NCBI RefSeq assembly: GCF_900110275.1
Contig: NZ_FODC01000004.1
Coordinates: forward strand, 248,001-312,000
DNA from: Duganella sp. CF517
GTDB taxonomy: Bacteria; Pseudomonadota; Gammaproteobacteria; Burkholderiales; Burkholderiaceae_D
DNA: 64,000 nt
Direction: 5' to 3'
In this document: positions 16,351 through 23,351 of the stretch, one piece after another
How positions within the stretch are numbered: the stretch's first letter is position 1
Layout: the number at the start of each line of letters is the position of its first letter
The notes under the pieces: generated by a model
Databases searched by the model: none
Told to the model about the DNA's origin: nothing
The model's input: the letters and a program-made list of their open reading frames with translations, nothing else
Made by a program: the position numbers and the translations under genes

Positions 16351-17117
16351 TCGCCACCATCCGATACGCAGCGGCAGCCTTGCTCACAGCCGCACTGTCG
16401 ACAGCCGGCGCGCAAGGGTTCACGCCGGAAGCCTCGCTGCAACGCCTGTTCACGCTCGAGGGCAATTCGCCTTACCCGTCGCCGTACGCCGGCACGCTCA
16501 ACTTCAGCGCCCTCGAGTCGAAATACGCCTCGCCCAACGGCCACGGCTATCGCAACGAATTGAAGGTCGCCGACCGCGAGCGCCTGAGTCTGGCCGACAC
16601 GCGCGAACATTTCGCGGCCCGCATCACGGCCACCTTGCCGAACGTCGCCAAGACCATCGTCGCGCAGTATCACGTCGAGGGACTGGACACGATACTCAAG
16701 GTCTATGTGCAGGACACCGCGGACAAGCAGGGACTAGACGGCAAGAGCGGCAACGGCGTGTTCGACATCCTGGTGCGCATTCTAGGCGCCGACGGCAAGG
16801 AAGCGACGACCGCGCTGGGCACCGTGCGTTCCGGCGAGGGCTTCGACCTCGATATCGTGTTGAACGCCGGCGCGGCGCAGGTCAGCGCGCGCACGGCCAC
16901 CGGCGGCACCTTGAAGACGGCGCTCACACCCATCCGGCCCGACACGCGCAAGATCTACTTCAAGTTCGGCGACTATCTGCAGGCGCGCGACCCGGTCACC
17001 GGCGAACACACCAGCAGTCCCGAAAAATGGGACGAATACTACCGCCAGAACCATATCGACAGCAGCCATATCCGCTTTAGCAACACCATCTTTGAACGCG
17101 ACGGAGCGCAGCCATGA
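16347..17117 (+). CDS. Polysaccharide lyase family 7 protein (alginate lyase-like)
   Basis: A 256-residue secreted protein (signal peptide about 1-22). It carries all three PL7 motif positions in order: RNELK at 69-73 (family usually R-S/T-E-L/V-R), QYH at 107-109 (family QIH or QVH) and YFKFGDYLQ at 204-212 (family YFKxGxYxQ). The Arg, Gln, His and Tyr that form the active site are present, so endolytic beta-elimination of an alginate-like chain is expected. The central Tyr of QYH and the Lys of RNELK are unusual and may mark a different block preference. It overlaps both neighbours by 4 bases (ATGA), indicating translational coupling. Confidence 0.82.
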   Translation: MIATIRYAAAALLTAALSTAGAQGFTPEASLQRLFTLEGNSPYPSPYAGTLNFSALESKYASPNGHGYRNELKVADRERLSLADTREHFAARITATLPNVAKTIVAQYHVEGLDTILKVYVQDTADKQGLDGKSGNGVFDILVRILGADGKEATTALGTVRSGEGFDLDIVLNAGAAQVSARTATGGTLKTALTPIRPDTRKIYFKFGDYLQARDPVTGEHTSSPEKWDEYYRQNHIDSSHIRFSNTIFERDGAQP

Positions 17118-17839
17118 CCACCACCGTCTCCCCGGAAACGCTGGCGACGTTGAAAACGATCGCCACCTCCACCATCACGACGCTGCTGTACAAGCGCGGT
17201 TTCCGCAACGTGTACATCCAGGGCGCGCGGCCGTTGAAGCCGGGCCAGCGCCTTGCCGGGCCGGCGTTCACGTTGCGCTACATCCCGGCGCGCGAGGACC
17301 TCGACGGGCTGGACGCCTTTCTCGATCCGCGCCACCCGCAGCGGGTGGCGGTGGAGGAAATCCCGGCCGGCGCGGTGCTGGTGATGGATTGCCGGGGCGA
17401 CGTCACGGTGGCGGCCGCCGGCAGCATCCTGGCGACGCGCATGCAGGTGCGCGGCGTGGCCGGCATCGTCGCCGACGGCGGGCTGCGCGACGCCAGCGGC
17501 ATCGCCAGCCTGGAGATCCCGGCCTGGTGTTCCGGCCCGTCGGCGCCGACCAATCTGATCCGGCACCACGCGCTCGACCTGAACGCCCCCATCGGCTGCG
17601 GCGGGGTGGCGGTCTACCCTGGCGACATCATGGTTGGCGACGACGACGGCGTGGTGTGCATCCCGTCGCACCTGGCGGAGGAAATCGCGCGCGACGCGGT
17701 GCCGATGGAGCGTTACGAGGACTTCGTGCTGGAGCGGGTGCGCGGCGGCGCCAGCATCACCGGCCTGTATCCGCTCACCCAGCCTGAGAACCGCGCGCTG
17801 TTCGAAGCGTGGCTGGAGCGCCACCGCCCCAACGCATAA
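17114..17839 (+). CDS. RraA-family protein (HMG/CHA-aldolase-like)
   Basis: A 241-residue member of the RraA/dimethylmenaquinone-methyltransferase-like fold. Marks are GIVADGGLRDASGI, with Arg125-Asp126 at the positions of the catalytic Arg and metal-binding Asp of 4-hydroxy-4-methyl-2-oxoglutarate aldolases, and PGDIMVGDDDGVVCIP near the C terminus. Members are either divalent-metal pyruvate aldolases or RNase E regulators. As last gene of the uronan operon, overlapping the PL7 gene by 4 bases, a 2-keto-acid aldolase role is more likely. No Eda-type KDPG aldolase is present in the cluster. Confidence 0.8.
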   Translation: MTTTVSPETLATLKTIATSTITTLLYKRGFRNVYIQGARPLKPGQRLAGPAFTLRYIPAREDLDGLDAFLDPRHPQRVAVEEIPAGAVLVMDCRGDVTVAAAGSILATRMQVRGVAGIVADGGLRDASGIASLEIPAWCSGPSAPTNLIRHHALDLNAPIGCGGVAVYPGDIMVGDDDGVVCIPSHLAEEIARDAVPMERYEDFVLERVRGGASITGLYPLTQPENRALFEAWLERHRPNA

Positions 17840-17845
17840 AACACG

Positions 17846-17928
17846 GGGGTCAGTGCCGACATTCGGACATTGGGGAACTTTTATGTGCTAAAAAGGTGCC
17901 CTGTTTGTTCGAATATCGGACCTGACCT
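17846..17928. repeat. REP-like inverted repeat
   Basis: Imperfect inverted repeat. The left arm begins GGGGTCAGTGCCGACATTCG (17846-17869). The right arm is at 17902-17928 and reads as its approximate reverse complement, ending ATATCGGACCTGACCT. The core (GACATTCGGACA) matches the palindromes near 48.1 and 49.1 kb and a fragment near 63.57 kb, so this is a dispersed family. It separates the uronan operon from the accessory genes and could act as a terminator. Confidence 0.7.
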
Positions 17929-17946
17929 ATTTATGAAGGAATATCC

Positions 17947-19041
17947 ATGCTGTTTACAAAGTATCTAGCCAGGCCCGTCATTGTCGCGGCGCTGATGTGG
18001 CTCCCTGGCTCTGCTGTTTCAGCAAATACAGATGAAGCCAACCAGCTGGCTAGGGAACTGATACAGCGGACGATGAAGGAGCAACGCATCCCCGGTTTGC
18101 AGATCGCGGTCGTTAAGGATGGCCGGGTCGTTTTGTCAGAGGCTTACGGCATGGCCAATGTGGAGAACCGAGTGCCTGCCACGGGCACAACCCTGTTCCC
18201 CATCAATTCAGCGACCAAAGCATTTACCGGCGTTGCCATGGTGCAGCTGGCCGAAGCGGGGCTCGTCGACCTCGATGCTCCTGTCGCCCGCTATCTCGAT
18301 GACCTGCCCGAGGCCTGGAGAGCCATCCGCATCCGTCAACTACTCGGACATACGTCCGGTCTACCGGATATCGTTGATCAGAAAGGCTTGATTGGCGGCG
18401 GCGGCGAGCGCGATGCGTGGAAAACGGTGAAGGCGCTGCCGCTGGACGCGCCTGTCGGCGAGCGGTTTGCCTACAACCAGACCAACTATGGTTTGCTGGC
18501 CCAAATCATTTCCAGGCAAGTAAAGATGCCGTACGAGCAGTATGTGGCGCAGCACCAGTTTGCGCCCGTGAACATGCCGCTGTCGAGGTTCGGCGACAGC
18601 TATGACCTTGTTCCCAACGCGGCGACGATCTATAGCTACTCTCCGCGCGGAACCCTGGCAAAGGACGACGGCAATCGTCTATCGCGTTGGATTTACGATA
18701 TACCTTACAGCCTTTGGGCTGGCGGTGGAATCCAGACCACCGCCGATGAAGTGGCGCGCTGGATCATCGCCTTGTCGGACGGCAAACTGGTCAGCGCGGC
18801 CAACGTCAAGAACATGTGGACGCCGGAAAAGCTGAACAGCGGGGCCGCTGGCGAATGGGCAGCCGGCTGGCCGGTGCTGCAAACTGCGCCCAAGCGACAG
18901 GTGGCGGGCATAGGTGGCGCCCGTGCCGCATTTATCGTCTATCCGGACGATCGGCTGGCCATCGTCGTGTTGACCAACCTCGCGGGCGCCAATCCCCAGC
19001 GCTTCATCCCCCAGATCGCCAAGTTCTACAAGCCGCTGTAG
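17947..19041 (+). CDS. Secreted serine hydrolase, beta-lactamase (class C)/esterase family
   Basis: A 364-residue protein with a signal peptide (about 1-26). It has the serine beta-lactamase-like motifs of class C enzymes and EstB-type esterases: SATK (SxxK, nucleophile Ser and Lys) and YNQTNYG (YxN). The typical LFPINSATKAFTG and GHTSGLPDI segments are present. It is probably a D-alanyl peptidase-like esterase rather than a resistance enzyme; the substrate is unknown. AAGGA lies before the ATG. Codon use is less GC-rich than in the uronan operon, and a REP-like palindrome lies just upstream, which suggests an acquired segment. Confidence 0.85.
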   Translation: MLFTKYLARPVIVAALMWLPGSAVSANTDEANQLARELIQRTMKEQRIPGLQIAVVKDGRVVLSEAYGMANVENRVPATGTTLFPINSATKAFTGVAMVQLAEAGLVDLDAPVARYLDDLPEAWRAIRIRQLLGHTSGLPDIVDQKGLIGGGGERDAWKTVKALPLDAPVGERFAYNQTNYGLLAQIISRQVKMPYEQYVAQHQFAPVNMPLSRFGDSYDLVPNAATIYSYSPRGTLAKDDGNRLSRWIYDIPYSLWAGGGIQTTADEVARWIIALSDGKLVSAANVKNMWTPEKLNSGAAGEWAAGWPVLQTAPKRQVAGIGGARAAFIVYPDDRLAIVVLTNLAGANPQRFIPQIAKFYKPL

Positions 19042-19168
19042 CCCGGCAGCGAAATTGACCTAGGCGAGGGGCGGCGTGGCTTGTAATCGGCAATTGTTAC
19101 AAAGCGCGTATTTCGGAGGGGCGCTGACAGGGTATAGTTTTTCATCTCTTAACAATATTGCCTCGAAC

Positions 19169-19531
19169 ATGCGCTTTGAAACCCGCCGCACGAAAGCATT
19201 AGAACTGTTAAAAGCCACGGGCATGTGGCGCAGCAACTACGAGCCGCCGATATTGCGGGGCTTGTGGAAAATCGGGTTCAAGATTCCGCCGCCTCACTTT
19301 GTGCCGTTTTGGAAAACGACCCTGCTCGCGTCCCTGTGGTTTGGCGGCGCCTGGGGTATCGTCATGTGGCTGACGGTGTGGTCGGCGCACAGCGTCGTCG
19401 TGACCGCAGCGCTATGTGCTGCCGCCGCAGCGGGACTGTTCTTCGGCCTGAGCATGTCGCTCTATTACGCGTATGGCCGGCGCAAGCACCGCTTGCCGGA
19501 ATGGTCGTCGCTTGATCGGATGGACAATTGA
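19169..19531 (+). CDS. DUF6404-like two-helix membrane protein
   Basis: A 120-residue protein with an N-terminal soluble part (KALELLKATGMWRSNYEPPI, then GFKIPPPHF), two predicted membrane helices (about 52-72 and 76-100) and a basic C terminus. The LxxTGMWRSNYxPP and IPPPHF patterns match what I recall of DUF6404 proteins, which have no known function. The start at 19169 is preferred over the in-frame ATG at 19076, since similarity begins there. The stop codon abuts the ATG of the next gene (TGAATG), suggesting coupling. Confidence 0.65.
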   Translation: MRFETRRTKALELLKATGMWRSNYEPPILRGLWKIGFKIPPPHFVPFWKTTLLASLWFGGAWGIVMWLTVWSAHSVVVTAALCAAAAAGLFFGLSMSLYYAYGRRKHRLPEWSSLDRMDN

Positions 19532-20614
19532 ATGCAGGCTCGTTCGAGGTTGCTATCCGCCATATTTTTGCTTGTCCTTGGCCAGACGACGGGCGCATCT
19601 GCCGCCGCCACGCCCGATGCGTCAGCGTTCGGTCCTATGTCCGACACCGTCTGCACCGCTACCGATAAAGCCGTCGATGAAAAAGGTTTTGTTCGCATCG
19701 GCGGCATCGAGCAGTGGGTGCGGATCAAGGGCGCCAGTTGCGCCAAGCCCGTCATCGTGGTCGTCCACGGCGGCCCCGGCAATCCGAATACCCCCTTCGC
19801 CGACAACCTTTACAAGGCTTGGGAAAAAGACTACACCATGGTCCAGTGGGACCAGCGCGGCGCCGGCATGACCTTCGGCCGCAACCCGGTGACGGACGAC
19901 GAGCCACTGGTGCCGGAGCGCCTGCGCGACGATGGCGTCGAGGTGGCGCGTTACGCGGCCAAGCGTTTCGGCAAGCGCAAGGTGATCCTGATGGGCGGAT
20001 CGTGGGGCTCGGTGATCGGGACGTACATGGCCAAGTCCAATCCCGAACTGTTCTGCGCCTACGTCAGCACCGCGCAGGTGGTGAACCGGTCCGGCGAGCG
20101 CGCCAGCTACGATGCCACGCTGGCGCTGGCGCGCGCCGCCAACGACGCCGAGTCGGTGGCCAAGCTCGAAGCGCTGGGCCCGCCGCCGTGGACCAATCCG
20201 CGCAACCTCGGCATCCTGCGCCGCGTCATGCGCAAGCATGAAGCGCTGCGCACCGAGCCGGCGCCGAAGGCGTGGTGGGTTTTCTCGCCGGAGTACACCA
20301 CCGCCAAGGCGGAGGCCGACTACACGGCGGGCGAGGATTATTCGTGGTTGCAATACGTCGGCATGAAAGGCAATGGGATCGCCTCGAAGATCGATCTCTA
20401 CAAGCTTGGACCGAAGTTCGGCGTGCCGTTCTATATATTGCAGGGGCAGGAGGATCTGCTGACGATGCCGGAGCCGAGCAAGCGCTACTTCGACTTCATC
20501 GAGGCGCCGAGCAAGGAATTTGTCCTGGTGCCGCGTGCGGGGCATGATCCGAATCAGCCGATACTGGATGCGCAGTATCACGTGCTCGGGAAGCATGTGG
20601 GCGATTGCCTTTGA
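19532..20614 (+). CDS. Secreted alpha/beta hydrolase, proline iminopeptidase-like
   Basis: A 360-residue exported protein (signal peptide about 1-28). It carries VVHGGPGNPNTPF (oxyanion loop, HGGPG), QWDQRGAGMTFG (DQRG) and GGSWGS (nucleophile elbow GGSWG). This trio is characteristic of the S33 family of prolyl aminopeptidases and tripeptidyl-type hydrolases. The catalytic His is in RAGHDPN near the C terminus. It begins immediately after the DUF6404-like gene. Substrate unknown. Confidence 0.83.
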   Translation: MQARSRLLSAIFLLVLGQTTGASAAATPDASAFGPMSDTVCTATDKAVDEKGFVRIGGIEQWVRIKGASCAKPVIVVVHGGPGNPNTPFADNLYKAWEKDYTMVQWDQRGAGMTFGRNPVTDDEPLVPERLRDDGVEVARYAAKRFGKRKVILMGGSWGSVIGTYMAKSNPELFCAYVSTAQVVNRSGERASYDATLALARAANDAESVAKLEALGPPPWTNPRNLGILRRVMRKHEALRTEPAPKAWWVFSPEYTTAKAEADYTAGEDYSWLQYVGMKGNGIASKIDLYKLGPKFGVPFYILQGQEDLLTMPEPSKRYFDFIEAPSKEFVLVPRAGHDPNQPILDAQYHVLGKHVGDCL

Positions 20615-20709
20615 GGCCGGGGTGTACGAAAAGTGTTTCGCACGGTAGCTTTTCGGTGGGACATTTTGGAATTTCGCGGCAGGGATTGCCGACGATAGAT
20701 GGAGACGCA

Positions 20710-21561
20710 ATGGCACTTTTTTCCGTGACCGCTCACAGATGGTTTTATCGAGTGTGGGCTAATAAAACGGCGGTATTAGGCGGCGTCTTAGCCATCGTAT
20801 CGTTATCGCTGGCGCATTACGCTGGTTTTTTGATGAAAGTTCCACTGCAGATTGTGTCTGTCGCCGGAGTGCAGCTCGCGAACGGAGTAACAACGACCTT
20901 TCTGTTTTACGTGTTTTTCAGTGCCGTTGTCGCACGGGTATTAACGTCGATGTTGCAACTTGTTGTCCTCCCCATCCTAGCGCTGACAGATCGTGGGGTC
21001 TTTCGAAAAATGGACTGGGCACAACAACGCCGCTTTGTCAGATCCCACCGGCAAACGATAAAGTGGGAAGGATCGGTTTGGTTCGTTGTTCAAGCCTTTC
21101 TGTTCATTCTGGTAACGTTGGCTGTGTACGTGAAATTCACAGTAACTTGGATTTCCGGTGCGGGACTCGTCATATCGATGATATTAGTGGTCCTTTCCGG
21201 ACTCTTTCGATCTGGTTTCTTTCTTCAGCCAAAGCTAAGAACCTTCATTCGAAAAATCAAGACACGTGATACCCGATCTGGTCTTGCCGCTTCTGCTGCA
21301 TTTGTGACCATTACGGCAGCTTCGATAATTGTGGCGTTTTTTTTGGGCAACATGCGCGCAAGTTTGTTAAGGGATCAAGCGCCGCAGATGATCGTCACTA
21401 AGGAATTTACGGGCAAGGCAGCAGTAGTCGCGAGCTCTGAAACGGCACTCCTGTTGTATCAAAAGCAGGCCGACCAACAGCGATATATTTACTCAACGCC
21501 CGAGTTCACTGCCACAACGGAGACCAAGTCGGTGTTTCCCCCAATCGGCGCTAGGCCGTGA
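20710..21561 (+). CDS. Hypothetical multi-pass membrane protein
   Basis: A 283-residue protein I do not recognise. Four to five hydrophobic segments are visible: GVLAIVSLSLAHYAGFL, TTFLFYVFFSAVVARVL, VVQAFLFILVTLAVYV, GLVISMILVVLSGLF and AAFVTITAASIIVAFFLG. The soluble tail of about 60 residues is rich in Gln and Thr. The coding sequence is visibly more AT-rich than its neighbours, with codons such as TTA, AAA and GTA, which points to recent acquisition. I chose the start at 20710 (GGAGACGCAATG) over the ATG at 20605, which lies inside the preceding gene. Confidence 0.6.
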   Translation: MALFSVTAHRWFYRVWANKTAVLGGVLAIVSLSLAHYAGFLMKVPLQIVSVAGVQLANGVTTTFLFYVFFSAVVARVLTSMLQLVVLPILALTDRGVFRKMDWAQQRRFVRSHRQTIKWEGSVWFVVQAFLFILVTLAVYVKFTVTWISGAGLVISMILVVLSGLFRSGFFLQPKLRTFIRKIKTRDTRSGLAASAAFVTITAASIIVAFFLGNMRASLLRDQAPQMIVTKEFTGKAAVVASSETALLLYQKQADQQRYIYSTPEFTATTETKSVFPPIGARP

Positions 21562-21574
21562 TGAACTATAGGCA

Positions 21575-21607
21575 TTAGGTCGAGAGCCAACACCCTTAGG
21601 TCGAGAG
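21575..21607. repeat. 12-bp direct repeat after the membrane protein gene
   Basis: TTAGGTCGAGAG occurs at 21575-21586 and again at 21596-21607, a 21-bp period, in the short gap between two convergent genes. No function is evident; it may be a scar at the edge of the accessory stretch. Confidence 0.4.
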
Positions 21608-21645
21608 GTCGCATTCGCAGCGTCGTAAGCGCATTGTGTCCGTAA

Positions 21646-22074
21646 CTACGCTAAAGCATTCCGCATCAACGTCCTTAAATTACAATCATTCTGCCAGCGC
21701 GCCCGCTCCTCGCTGTTGAGCGCCAGCGCCTTCAGTTCCTCGTCGGTCTGTTGCGTCTGCGACTGCACCAGCCGGTGCGCCAGCCCGCCGTCCGGCAGCA
21801 TGGTGCCGAAGAAGGTGACCAGCTCGTGATGCTGGATCAGCAAGGTCGGGAAGTTCTCGACGTCCAGGTCGCCCACCACGTCCGCGTGATCCTCGATATC
21901 GATCCAGACGAAAAACTTGTCCGGATGGCGCGCGGCCAGTTCCTCGAACGTGGCGCGGTACGATTCGCACGTGCCGCACCACGCCGCGCACAGGCACGCG
22001 ACGATCCAGCGGTCGCCGGACAGGGCGGCGGCGACTTGTTGGCGATTGGCGGAATTTAAGGTCAAACTATGCAT
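21646..22074 (-). CDS. Thioredoxin-family protein
   Basis: A 142-residue thioredoxin-fold protein without a signal peptide. The redox motif is WCGTC (Cys33 and Cys36), preceded by VACLCAAWCG. A middle segment VGDLDVENFPTLLIQ contains the cis-Pro typical of thioredoxins. The C-terminal tail of about 35 residues is charged and helical. It likely acts as a cytoplasmic thiol reductant or thioredoxin-like chaperone. It is divergent from tsaB. Confidence 0.85.
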   Translation of the reverse strand: MHSLTLNSANRQQVAAALSGDRWIVACLCAAWCGTCESYRATFEELAARHPDKFFVWIDIEDHADVVGDLDVENFPTLLIQHHELVTFFGTMLPDGGLAHRLVQSQTQQTDEELKALALNSEERARWQNDCNLRTLMRNALA

Positions 22075-22159
22075 AGGATCGTCGACTGACAGCGTTCTCA
22101 GCGCCCAAAGGAACTATTCTACATGCCCGCGCGGGGTCGCGCCTGCCACCGGGCCGGGT

Positions 22160-22165
22160 TAAAAT
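22160..22165 (+). promoter_or_regulatory. -10 element placing tsaB as a leaderless or near-leaderless gene
   Basis: TAAAAT at 22160-22165 ends 5 bases before the tsaB ATG at 22171. A normal -10 to +1 distance would put transcription initiation on or beside the start codon, and there is no Shine-Dalgarno in the intervening TACGGG-like spacer. No clear -35 is visible. Confidence 0.4.
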
Positions 22166-22170
22166 ACGGG

Positions 22171-22884
22171 ATGCCTATTATTCTTGCCATTGAAACCTCG
22201 TCCGAACTGGCCTCCTGCGCGCTGCTGCGGGGCGAAACCGTCACCAGCCGCGTGTCGTCCGGCGTGCGCACCCATTCCCAATCGATCTTGCCGATGATCC
22301 AGGAACTGCTGGCCGAAGCGGGCATCGCGCTGAAGGATTGCGACGCCATCGCCTTCGGCTCCGGTCCCGGCTCGTTCACCGGCGTGCGCACCGCCTGCGG
22401 CATCGCCCAGGGGCTCGCCTTCGGCGCCAGCCTGCCGGTGGTGCCGGTCGTTACGCTCGACGCGATGGCGCTCGCTTGCCGCCAGCGCCACGGCGCCGCC
22501 GACGTGCTGGCCGTGCTGGACGCGCGCATGGGCGAGGTCTACTGGGCGCAATACCGGTTCGAGGCCGATGCGGCCAACATCGCCGAGCCGGCCGCCGTGC
22601 TGCCGCCGACCTTGTCGGCGCCCGATGGCGTGCGGCCTCAAGGCAACCCCGCAGCTTGCGGCAACGGCTTGTCGGCCTATGCCGAGGCGTTCCCGGCCGG
22701 TGGCCATGCCGAGGTGATGCCGCACGCGGAACAGATCGCGCAACTGGCCAGCATCGCCTTCACCGCCGGCAAGACGGTGACGGCGGCCGAGGCGCAGCCG
22801 CTGTATCTGCGTAACAAGATCGCCTACACCCAGGCCGAGCGGCGTGACATGGCCGTCGCCAAGGCGGCGGAAGGCGTGGCATGA
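22171..22884 (+). CDS. tsaB: tRNA threonylcarbamoyladenosine biosynthesis protein TsaB
   Basis: A 237-residue ASKHA-fold protein starting MPIILAIETSSELASCALLR. GSGPGSFTGVRTACGIAQGLAF is the signature that distinguishes TsaB/TsaD proteins. TsaB is the non-catalytic partner of TsaD in the t6A37 tRNA modification complex and has no ATPase site of its own. It overlaps rimI by 4 bases, the common tsaB-rimI pairing. An in-frame ATG at 22123 would lie upstream of the apparent promoter, so 22171 was chosen. Confidence 0.93.
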   Translation: MPIILAIETSSELASCALLRGETVTSRVSSGVRTHSQSILPMIQELLAEAGIALKDCDAIAFGSGPGSFTGVRTACGIAQGLAFGASLPVVPVVTLDAMALACRQRHGAADVLAVLDARMGEVYWAQYRFEADAANIAEPAAVLPPTLSAPDGVRPQGNPAACGNGLSAYAEAFPAGGHAEVMPHAEQIAQLASIAFTAGKTVTAAEAQPLYLRNKIAYTQAERRDMAVAKAAEGVA

Positions 22885-23351
22885 CGCAGCTGTGGGACCT
22901 GGCGCGGTTGAACTACGAGCCGATGCAGAAGACCGACCTGGCCGAGGTGCTGGCGCTGGAGGAGAGCGTCTATCCCCATCCCTGGAGCATGGGCAATTTC
23001 GCCGATTCGCTGAGCAGTAACTACGAGGCCTGGGTGTTGCGCGACCAGGGCGGTGTGTTGCTGGGCTACTTCCTGCTGATGGCGATCGTCGACGAGGCGC
23101 ATCTGCTGAACGTGGCGGTGTCGGCCGAGCGGCAGGGGCAGGGGCTTGGACGCCTGCTGCTGAACCAGGCGGTGGCGTGCGCGCGCGGACTGGGCATGAC
23201 GTCGGTACTGCTGGAAGTGCGGCCGTCGAACCAGCGCGCGTTGAAAATTTACGAACGCTATGGATTTAAACAGATTGGTCGGCGCAAGGGATACTACCCG
23301 GCCGCCGACCAGCAACGCGAGGACGCCATCGTTATGCGGTTCGGAATATGA
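22881..23351 (+). CDS. rimI: Ribosomal-protein-alanine N-acetyltransferase RimI
   Basis: A 156-residue GNAT acetyltransferase. The acetyl-CoA motif A is LLNVAVSAERQGQGLGRLLL (Q/RxxGxG/A form), followed by VLLEVRPSNQRALKIYERYGF, typical of RimI. It acetylates the N-terminal Ala of ribosomal protein S18. It overlaps tsaB upstream and the uracil-DNA glycosylase-like gene downstream by 4 bases each, so these genes form one translationally coupled operon. Confidence 0.92.
   Translation: MTQLWDLARLNYEPMQKTDLAEVLALEESVYPHPWSMGNFADSLSSNYEAWVLRDQGGVLLGYFLLMAIVDEAHLLNVAVSAERQGQGLGRLLLNQAVACARGLGMTSVLLEVRPSNQRALKIYERYGFKQIGRRKGYYPAADQQREDAIVMRFGI

Noticed and set aside
17846..17928. Possible CRISPR-like or integron attC element
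   Set aside because: Only one imperfect inverted repeat is present, without regular spacers or an integrase; the motif matches the dispersed REP-like family.
17947..19041. Antibiotic-resistance beta-lactamase
   Set aside because: SxxK and YxN are present, but the family is broad and the sequence context (INSATKAFTG, GHTSGLPD) is that of esterase or peptidase-like members.
19169..21561. Defence island or prophage fragment
   Set aside because: No integrase, phage structural, nuclease or toxin domain was seen; composition alone is not enough.
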